DNA of 64,000 bases from contig JBBELK010000011.1 of NCBI GenBank assembly GCA_037783545.1, positions 1,178,001 to 1,242,000 of the forward strand, read 5' to 3'. Source of the DNA: Henricia sp. BOLD:AAB3569. Taxonomy: Eukaryota; Echinodermata; Asteroidea; Spinulosida; Echinasteridae. The translations under genes and the position numbers were made by a program. The notes under the pieces were generated by a model. The model was not told where the DNA came from. It worked only from the letters and a program-made list of their open reading frames with translations, and searched no databases. Below are positions 33,150-43,700 of the stretch, in pieces (positions within the stretch are counted from its first letter, which is position 1; the number at the start of each line of letters is the position of its first letter).

Positions 33150-33975
33150 AAATATTGACATGTTGTGCCTGAACATTGCACATTTACTTATTTTTCAGTG
33201 TTTTATTATACATAATGTTAATTTTGTGCGCATTTTTCATCAATTCAATATTTTGATGGTGTAAATGTGTAAAATTACTTTGATATTTGCCATTACATAA
33301 AAGATGCCATATGAAATACAATATCTGTTGAAATTCTGAAAAAAGTGATTATTTTTTTGTGCATAAATTACAAGAATTAAACTCTAAAGGCAAAATTGAC
33401 ACTTTCATGAAACTGTGACCAACCTTTGGGATTTAAAGCAGTCCTGCTACGATGGAGAAAACACTCTAAATATACTCTAAAAAATTAACTCGAATAAGAA
33501 ACCCCTTTTGACTAACTTGGAACAAAATAAAAACACGCTAAGGCAACAATTGTTGCATTGACAGAAACATACAATAAAACTAATTTCTTTGGTTTGGCAG
33601 TTACTTAAAAATATTCTAAGAATTTGTTTTTCCTAAGTATTTTTTAGAAAGTCCATAGTTATGGGATTCCATTTTATCAAATGTTTAGTTACGAATAAAG
33701 AAATCAATGAATTTATACTACTCTGTGATTGTAAGTACAGAAATACAACTGCAACAAAATAAAAATAATTAAATCAGAATCCCCAGGGGCTAGTATAAAT
33801 ATTCTGTATATCAACTACCTTTAATAACGGTTGCAGAAATATTTTTAATGCAATATTAAATTTTCTAAATAAAGTATAAGGTTTCCGCGATCTTCCCTAC
33901 AGTATAAACTGCATTCACCTAGGTTACACCTGCAGTAGTGCAGCGTGTAACACACACACAAAATTAACCCGCTAT
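33150..33975. other. AT-rich intergenic DNA, nothing recognised
   Basis: No exon or repeat structure supported. Confidence 0.4.
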
Positions 33976-33978
33976 ATA

Positions 33979-33984
33979 TTTATT
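33979..33984 (-). terminator. MYO6: Candidate MYO6 poly(A) signal
   Basis: AATAAA on the minus strand about 570 nt past the stop, immediately beyond a MITE (33,986-34,320). If used, the MITE is part of the MYO6 3'UTR. No AATAAA was seen nearer. Confidence 0.4.
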
Positions 33985-33985
33985 T

Positions 33986-34320
33986 AAAGGAGCGTACCAG
34001 ATCACATTTTTGACGCCTCAATTTTTCCCATGGGTGTTGAGATTTTGATACCATATCATGCGTCATATTTTTCTTATAATACTATTCTAAAATTTCGCTC
34101 CCTCAGTCCGTATATTTTTAGGGATATCGTCATAAATTTACAAAAGTTTTGTAAACTAATTTATCTGGCTCCAAAAAGCAGTGCAGTGATTACACCAAAC
34201 ATTTTGCTTCCACATCCAAGTTGGAGATGGTAGATTTCCCATTTTCTTCCCATGGATAGTATTTTGAGATGTATATAACCGTTAAGACAGATTAAGTTTG
34301 GCAAATCTGGTCACGCTTTA
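33986..34320 (+). mobile_element. MITE family R2, copy in the MYO6 3' region
   Basis: AAAGGAGCGTACCAGATCAC at the left, AATCTGGTCACGCTTTA at the right; full R2 interior. Confidence 0.8.
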
Positions 34321-34405
34321 AATACTGCAACGCAAAAGATTCGGTGAAGCTATATTTCTTTCGAAAGAATACAAATACTAATTTTTACCAACGTATTTTG
34401 TAACC

Positions 34406-34430
34406 CCCCACCCCCCCCCCCCCCCCCCCA
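34406..34430. repeat. Poly(C) tract
   Basis: About 25 C broken by one A, 120 bp past the MYO6 stop on its 3' side. Confidence 0.9.
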
Positions 34431-34551
34431 AAAAAGTAAAATCTTTAGCATCTGCAAACCATGTTCAAAATTCAAAATTCAAAGCCTATTTTTTTCACTC
34501 TACAATGATAAAAAAACTGACACATAGCTAGTTGCGATGACTCGACTGACC

Positions 34552-34742
34552 CTACATACGTAGCGAAGCAGTAGCGAAGGTCTTACGAGCCTGGCCCGAC
34601 TGGATTGCCGCGGCTAGAAGCTGTTGACCGTTGTGACGATTCCATTCCTCTTCGAATTCACGCGCCAGGATTTCGGCGCCGGCTTTGCGCGCCAGCCCGG
34701 TCTGATCCAGGCTCATCTCGCACATGCTCAGATCGTCTTTAC
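34552..34742 (-). CDS. MYO6: MYO6 coding exon 27 and stop
   Basis: 191 nt. Encodes [33 protein letters not shown] and [18 protein letters not shown], then TAG at 34,554-34,552. Human ends [20 protein letters not shown], so this carboxyl end is slightly shorter. Confidence 0.95.
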
Positions 34743-37700
34743 CTGTAGGACAAACGAAAGGAAAATAGGACAAAAAACAGAAATAAATCTCACAACTGAA
34801 CTTTTTCCAGGAAAATGTTTGTGTTTTTAATCATCTGTAACTTGGTTATTTGGGACCTGGGGCAAATTTCAAGGCGCTGCTTAAGCACTAGCTGAAAACT
34901 TGTGATTACTGTAGCAGAAAAGTTGTGCTAACTTCAAGGCTATTTCACAATAGCTTAAGCATGCGCATGCTTGGAAACGGGCATTTTATCGCGCTCTTTA
35001 ACTGAGTGGGATGCTGTTAGCCCCTGGCACTAGAGCCACCTCCGAAGAGTCTCTGGAGTATTTTTGGTAACAAAATTTTACTTTAGCAAAGCGCCTACGA
35101 CGTCGAATTCACAGACCAATGCTATAGGCCATTTCATGAAATACTCCAAACAATCCTATGAACCCGTGCGCATCGTGGTTTGTTTACATTGTTGATGTCA
35201 TCTCTCATTCGGGCTATTGCCGAACATTTTCTAATGACTTACCAGCAATAAGTAGAATAGCTGGCTTGTCGGTATGCACTTCCATCTGTCGCGCAATCCA
35301 CTGGTCGTCAAAGTGCGCATACCACACACTACGCTGGCGCATCCCGGTGTTGTTTTCGGCTGGGCGCGCAAATGCCACGCGGAAGAAGCGTTGAGCATTA
35401 GTGCTGGCTGGTGCGGCTTGGGTTGGGGTTAGGGTTGGGGTTAGGATTGGGGCGGGTTGAGCCGGGATCATAGGGGCTGGCATCGTGTCTGTTGAGAAAC
35501 AAAGTTAATTTATTGTTTGTTTCATCCTTCGAATGAGACGCAAAGATGTGGATTTAGTACTTCTTGAAAATATCCCTGGTTTAGCTGATTTAACGTACAT
35601 TTTGCTCAAGATTTCTTTAACCACATGATGGGACGTGTACAAACGTTCTGGCAATGTATAGTCACAGGGGCGGTTACCACCGTGTTCCACGGTTGACGTG
35701 TAAACATGTCCGTTGTCCACCATTCATTTGTACACACCGTATTTTGAACTTGATGGCTGTGGACAGCCCTATCAGTGTAGTAAATCTCATTCCGTGGTGG
35801 CCGCCTCAGAATGTGGCAAAGTATGATCTTTTGGTGAGAAGATTCATACAATGAATGTAATATGAATATCAAATGTCGGTATTTGTGGTGCTTAACTTGT
35901 TCTAAAACAATTTGCCTTAAAAAAAAAATTGTATTTTTTGCCAAAAATAATACCGGCATCAACTGGTTTAAATGCGTCCTTCTTTTGCACTTAATCTACC
36001 TTTGAAGTATAACTTTCTCATCTGTGAAAGAGTAAAATAATAACTAAATAATGAATTAACTCATGTACTTACTGTTCTGCATGATAGCCTGCGGGGCACG
36101 TTCCTCTTTCCCAGTGACCTGTTTCTTATGTTTAGTCTTCCAAGCGTGGTACACCTTCAGACGACGATGGAATTCCTCCTTACAAGCCGACAAAAGGTCA
36201 ACATCTAAGACAAAATTTAAAAATTCCGGTGAAGTGTCATGCCACAGAGTGACTAGGAGCATTGCTACTCCCCTTGGATGGGATGCCAGTCCATCACAGG
36301 TTTAATGATAATGATATGGATTTATACCGCGCACTTATCAGGGGAAATCACGATCAAGGCGCCTACATTATCATCACCCTGATCATAGGGCTCTATTAAT
36401 TCACTCCATATACCATCTCAGCTCCCTGGGGAGTATACAGCCCCGGCTGCCTCAAGCGCCCAATGGCTAATCAAACACATCAACATTCGCTACCCTCTCA
36501 GGTACCCATTTTTGCTCCTGGGTGGAGAGAAGCAATGCGTGGCAAAGTACCTTGCCCAAGGGTAGGTACATGCACCATGGTTGCCTTAAGACAGATTTGA
36601 GGGGTAAAATTCAAAAACATAATTATAGGATTAATTAAACGTCAGATTGCGCCGTCTAGCGTGCACCAACCTGTAGAAGTGTTGATTGTATCACGCAGTT
36701 CTGCGTACTTCCACTTCGACAAATCGTACTTTGGCTGTGGCGCTGCGGCAGTCATCACGGCAGAAACAACAGCAGCCATCTCTTGTCTATGAGTAAAGAA
36801 AGGTGTGCAAAATCACGACAAAAAAAAGAAATAAACATGGCAATACTTAAACCAAAGCAATTACAGTAAACTCTTAAAAATTCAAATTCGCTTACTTTGC
36901 AAATGAAAATGTGGTTAGTTAAAGGCAGAGGCTCGTCAATGCGCGCATGAGGCCAAATTCGTGCCACGAAATACGCAGCTCCATAGCAAAGGAATGTCTC
37001 ACATTTCGTAGAGACTACAAAAAAAAATCTTATTTGATATAAAGTAAACAATCCTTTTGATTTCAGAAATCAAAATAAATTTTGCAGCAAGATATTTTCG
37101 GCCTTACCGTGGTGGCTCCTCAACCGGAACGACTTGCGATTCGGCCTCCTGCGCAAGTCGGAGTGCTAACTCATGATCGCGACGCTCTTGCTCCTGCTGA
37201 GCTTGCCTGTTAAATGTAGATTAAAAGGATTAGAAAAATGTTACAAACAGCATTATCCCCTGGGGTATTGTGGCCGAGTGATTTTTAATAATAATAATAA
37301 TGGTGAATTCTTGTATAGCGCACATGTTCACCCTGCAGAGTACTCCTGGCGCTGTTGCCATTACTACCGCTGCCATCAGCAGTTAGATTGTGGCATTCCC
37401 CTACAGGATACTCCTGGCGCTGTTGCCATTATTATCGCTGCCATCAGGAAATCATCAGAACCATTTCACTTCAACTAGGTGGCTACCTGGCCAAGGCACA
37501 TAACCCTATCAGCAGTTAGATTGTGGCATTCCCCCTACAGGGTACTCCTGGCGCTGTTGCCATTATTACCACTGCCATCAGAAAATCATCAGAACCATTT
37601 CACTTCAACTAGGTGGCTGCCTGGCCAAGGCGACAACCCTATCAGCAGTTAGATTGTGGCATTCCCCCTACAGGGTACTCCTGGCGCTGTTGCCATTATT

Positions 37701-40700
37701 ACCACTGCCATCAGAAAATCATCAGAACCATTTCACTTCAACTAGGTGGCTGCCTGGCCAAGGCGACAACCCTATCAGCAGTTAGATTGTGGCATTCCCC
37801 CTACAGGGTACTCCTGGCGCTGTTGCCATTATTACCACTGCCATCAGAAAATCATCAGAACCATTTCACTTCAACTAGGTGGCTGCCTGGCCAAGGCGCA
37901 CATGTCTACCCTGCAGGATACTCCTGGCGCCGTTGCCATTATTACCGCTGCCATCAGGAAATCACCAGAACCATTTTGCTTCAACTAGGTGGCTGCTTGG
38001 CCAAGGCATACAACCCTATCAGCACTCAGATTGTTGCATTCCCCCTACAGGGTACTCTTGTCACAGAAATAGGTGAAAAAAGTAATGTGTAGAAAATATT
38101 TCCAAAATTGACAACATACCAATAGTAGTGTAAAAGAGCACTCTTTTGTGAAAAGTAAGGGGATTCCCCGGTGTCTCTGGCCGTCGGCTGCCAATGGCGC
38201 CACCCACCTATGTATCTCGATGTTTAGGTGGAAGACACTTGTAAGCTTCATGCAATTCTGCCTACGGGCTGTAAACTGAAGTTCGATAAGCTCATGAAAA
38301 TCTCCCAAATCTTCCACGAGGATTCTGAAGGATTTAAAAAACGTTACCTGCGGAGTTCCGCTTGCAGTCTAGCTGTCTGTTCAGCTTGTTTCTTTTTATC
38401 CATCTCAAACTGCTTGCGTTCCGCCTCAAGTTTCTTCCGTTCGGCTTCAAGTATCTTTTGGAGGGAAGCCTCTTCTTCGAGACGTCGTCGCTCCATTTCC
38501 TCTTTCCTGTGTGAACACGGAATAAGGGTGGATTTACATTGAACATTTTTTTCTCGCGTTAACGCGCATAAATTTGATGCGCATTGCCTCGAGAAAATGT
38601 GGCATGGATGGGAATTTGGTGCGAAGTAACACACTGAAAATCACGGAATCACAAAAACGCTTGCCACCCAAGTTAATATTTTTTTAGCAAACTGCGGTAA
38701 GCGCCGACGCTATTTTGTTGCATAAGGGCCATCCATAAAGTACGTACGCACGGAGGGGGGTTGGAGCCAATGCGTACCCCCAACGTTTAAGCATATGGGT
38801 GACATCACGAAATATGCGTACAGGGGGGAAGGGGGAGCGGTGGTCTAAAAAGTCGGCATTTCGTGCGTACGTACTTTATGGACAGCCCCTAACACTGTAT
38901 ATCCTGATTACAGGATTGAGAAATCGTTTGTTATCGTTTGTACAAAATAAAATAGATGGGTTTCATTTCAGACTTGCATTTTGCTTTATTTAGGTGCATG
39001 GCTAATCTGTTTCACATGGAATTCGTCATTCCTTGTAGCATTTGGTTAGAATAAAATAAAAGTTTTCTAAAAATAAGAAAAATGGACATGCAGCGTTCTG
39101 CGATAAAACTGTTAATTAGGGTTTGTTTTGCCCTTTTTCCAACTGCATTCTTAGTGCTATCCTAAGACACTATGAAAAACTTCATAGTGTGTTCGGGTGG
39201 GACTCGAACCCACGACCTCCTGCAAACAAGGCAGACGTCTTAACCACTCGACCAACGAGCTAGCCGGTGTTGAATGGCCGGTTTGAATAATTTTGCAACG
39301 GTGATCGCAATAAATCAGTAATTGATTTAGCTCGCGTCGGGGAGAATTAATGTTATTTATGGTTTGTTTTGCCCTTACTTGACGTAATTATTAACACTGT
39401 ATACTTAGTGCTTTCCCAAAACGCAATGAAAAGCATGCTCGGGTGGGACTCGAACCCACAACGAAACCCTTCACTCACTTCTTGCGTTCTTCTTCTTCCA
39501 ATTTGCGTTTTCTTTCTCGTTCAGCTGCCTCCTCCTTACGGCGACATTCTTCTTCCTCGCGTTGTTTCCTCTCGCGTTCCATCTCTTCTTGAATGCGAAG
39601 TAGACGTTCTCGTTCTTTTTCTTCTGCTGCTTTCTGCTGCATGAGCAGTGTGATCTGTCGACGGAGTTTCTCTGCCAGGATGATGACAGTGTCTTCGATT
39701 TCCCGTCGCTTGATGTTGGTTGTCTGCAAATGCCAAATGTAAAACACAAACACAGGGTGTCTAAAAAAACGTACGAAAAAATATTCCAAATTTTCAGCTA
39801 GTATCAATTTCTTCCGGCGTTCTCAGTCAATTGTGGTATTTTTCTGTACTTTGATGACTTGCAAAATGAATGTTAGCAATCCTGGAATAAGAAAAACCAA
39901 ATTTTTGTACATTTTTAATTAAACCTAGTTTGAGCTTTATAAAACCTAGTTTGAGCACTGTCAATATTAGTTTCCAAAAATATTAGGAATTGAAGCACTA
40001 GAGAAATTTGTCAACTTTCAATACCAAGCGTGCGGTAGCATTCACAAAGTAAGATAGCCTTTGGAAAAGCGAGTAGGACAAAATGCAAGAGCAAGCACTC
40101 ACCTTAATCTTATGAACAAGAGCCTCAAGTTCCCTCTTGACATCTGAAGCTCTTTTCTTAGATGCGGCATCATCGACTCCTTTAGCTACAAACAGAATTA
40201 AAATTTAGTATTTAAAGCCTCGTGTCCGCTACATCCTTGATAAATATTATTGACAATTATTCTTGATAATTAAGAACTATCAAAGGTTAATACCGAAGCT
40301 GCAGATATCAGCAGTATTGACAATGAAAACAACTGCCATGTTTGAACAGTTAGGGCTGTCCAAAGTTGTCAACATTTTCACGGTTCTACAGAGCGTAGGA
40401 AGGGGGAGGGGGTCGAGGGTAACCTTTGTTAAGGCCTCGCAGCTGGGTGGGTGTCGCGCGCCAGGACGAGAACGCAACCATGCTACGTGGATGGTAGCCT
40501 TTATTAAGGCCTCACTGCTGGGCGGCGAGTCGAGCGCCAGAACGAGAGCGCCACCATGCGACGAGGACGGAACGAACAGCGTCAGCTGTGAGGCCTTTAC
40601 GGACTGGGAATAATTATTTATTAATGTATACAGCCCCTGTTACATTATTCATCCATGCGTTGTTGTGCTGCGAATGTATGTTTGTGTAAAGCGCGCGCGC

Positions 40701-43700
40701 GTGATTACAAACCGGCGCGCGCGAACATGATTGGCTCGCATTGTTAGCTATTCAACGCAACACGCCCACTGTGTATACGATAATGAGCATTCTGCTACCT
40801 CTCAGGTAGCAAAATTCCCAGTCCGTAAAGGCCTCACAGCTGACGCTGTTCGTTCCGCCCTCGTCGCATGGTGGCGCTCTCGTTCTGGCGCTCGACTCGC
40901 CGCCCCAGCAGTGAGGCCTTAATAAAGGCTACGTGGACGGGGGAGCAGCTGCGAGGCCATGAACGAAGGCTAGGTTGAGGGCATCGTAGGACTTTATGTG
41001 CACTGTAAAATGTTGACATTTTATGGTAGTGACAAAAAAAGTAGTATTTCGGGGGAAGGGAGGGGGTCTTGAAAAATACTACGCTCTGTAGAACTGTGAA
41101 AATGTTGACAACTTTGGACGACTCCTTATTAACTATTAAATTTGTCTTACGCAGAAAACAAAGTTTAACAAAAAAAACACTTTTAGAGGGAAAAATGTAA
41201 ACGTAACATAAGATACTGACCAATTGCAGTCATCTGTTCCAGTTCTTTCTGCAGTTTGTGGACGCGCATGAGACCGAGGTATTTCGGCCTGTACTTCCGG
41301 ACAGCCAGGAACATGCGCACGGTGCTTTGAATCTTAATCAAGGCTCGACGGCGATAGAGGATCTTGTTCTTCACTGGAAAAGTCAAATGAAATGCAAAAA
41401 CAATGATATAATGGACATTGGTTAACCTTGACGACAGCGGTACCGGTGGTTTGTTTTAGCGGTATCGTCTGCACGACGAGAGAAACCACAATCTTCCTTC
41501 CTTCGTGAAGACGGTAATGCTAAAACAAACCGCCGGTACCGCTGTTGGTAATGGCAGTTAGATTTGTGTGTCTTCCAATTAAGAAACCTTGCTTGACCAC
41601 TTGATGTGTAAACACATTCTGGCAATGTAAAGTCACAGGGGCGGTTGACGAGTTAAAACGTAAACTTTGCCGCAGTCTTCCATGGTTGACGTGTAAACAT
41701 TGTCCACCATTCATTGTACACACCGTGTTTTGAACTTGACGCCTGTGGACAACCATTCAGTGTAGCAAATCTCACTTCGTAGCGGCCGCCTCAGAGTGTT
41801 GCAAGGTATGATTTTTGGTGATAAGATTCATACAATGAATGTAGAAATGACTCAAGAGTCAGTATTTGTGGTGCTTGACCTGGGGGCCAATTTCATATAG
41901 CTGTTTAGCAACAAAATTTGCTTAATCCAAAATTTATCAAAATCTTATGTGATGTGCATTACAATTGACTGGTGTTCTGCTATTCTTGCTAAAAACACAA
42001 GTTGACATACAATTTTGACTATGAACCCATTTTTATAAAGCAGACAAATTTTGGATTAAGCAAATTATTCTGCAAAACAGCTATGAAATTGGCCCCAGGT
42101 CTTAACTTTTGGCCTAATCACATTTGCCTTTTTAAAAATTTGTATTTTTTGCCAAAAATAATCCCGGTGCCAACTAACTTTAAAAGACGATTTATAGGAT
42201 TGGAAAACTGTTACAAAATCCTCAGTGTGAAGAGTCTTACGTTTAATAGCCATGACCGTCCCCCACTGTGCTCTCTTCCATCGTGTACATATCAGCCACC
42301 GTCGGACTTTCTTGATGAGTATGCGCAGGCTATCTGGATCTCCCTTCATCATCTGGTCAAACTCGGCAAACTTGCCGGGACGGAAGAACACTTTAGTTAG
42401 ACCAAACTTGTAGTCGTTGTCGTCTAGACCCAGGGCGTGGAACAGGGCCTGCAGAGCGAAAGAAAATCAAGTTTCCATTTTAAAATTGCTGAAATTGAGC
42501 CGAGAAATGTTGGTAGAATCAATATTTAAACCACAGAACTCCATTAATAGCTAGAACCAAAACGGCGCCGGGACGCGCATAACCACGCCTTCTCATTACC
42601 ATGGTTTTGGGCACTTGTTTGCGACGATCGTGCGCGTTATGTTCGAACACAAAACGCGCTATGCGCACACGCGTTCCAAATGGACCCAAACCAATTACGG
42701 TGATGTGCCATTCAATAACACAATCGTGTCTCATCTAGTTTTTAGTTGAGATCTGTGATTTGAACACCAACATCATGTTTAATGGATCAGTGCATAGCTG
42801 TTGGAGCATCTGCCTGATGTATCAGAGGTCTCGGGTTCAAATCTTCATAAGGAACATATATATTTTCTCTCATTCCAAGTTTGGTTGTTTCATTTCCATG
42901 GTGATTAGGCATTATACCAAATATTTTTTAACATTTTGCAACAAGACCGAAATATACTCCATTTACTTGGTTTAATGAATGTAGATATCAAATGGACCAA
43001 TTAATTGCGGTATTAGTCAGGATATTGAACAGTAAACCAATGAGTTACCTTGCAGAAGAGGCGAGGATCCAGACGCACCAGCTCGGATGGCATATACTTC
43101 TTGTACATGTCATAGAGATCGGCGAATTGTGTACGAGATGGGAAACCACCCTGCATTAGTTCCAATACAGTCACCATGCCTTCGGGAAATAATTAGGAAA
43201 AAAATCACTATGTAATCCACATTGTCCTAAAAACGTGATGCCAAATTGTCCGAATGGTAATATAAAACTGAGCATTTCATCGTCTTCTCTTCACAGGTTT
43301 CTTCAGGCTTACAAGATACAGTGCCATGGGCACTTTTGAGGAATCCTTGGTTTCAGTACCAAAAAGAACTAGAGGTATGACGTTTGTTGTTACAAACGCC
43401 AGGTGATCGGGTTAAATGAACATTTTGTGATGAATTTCAGACGTTGTTATCACCTGTGGAATGGCAAAAATGGAAGTTCAGCAGCCGATTTCACGAAACT
43501 TTACGCAATTGCGCAAGTCCACTTACGCCATTACTTGCGCAATAACTTTTGGCGTAAGTGGACTTGCGCAATTGCGTAAAGTTTCGTGAAATCGGCTGCT
43601 GTATACACTAATCCGGTAACTAATATCTCCTCCCTGCATATCCGCCATAGCTGGGGGTTGATAGCTTGCACCGTTTTGAGATATGAATTGTTGAAATAAT

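Noticed and set aside
37613-38092. 159-aa repetitive plus-strand ORF
   Set aside because: Read of the 133-bp minisatellite inside a MYO6 intron; no homology to a known protein and copies shift frame (133 is not a multiple of 3).
37172-38100. CRISPR array
   Set aside because: Regular repeats without unique spacers in a eukaryotic intron; a minisatellite.
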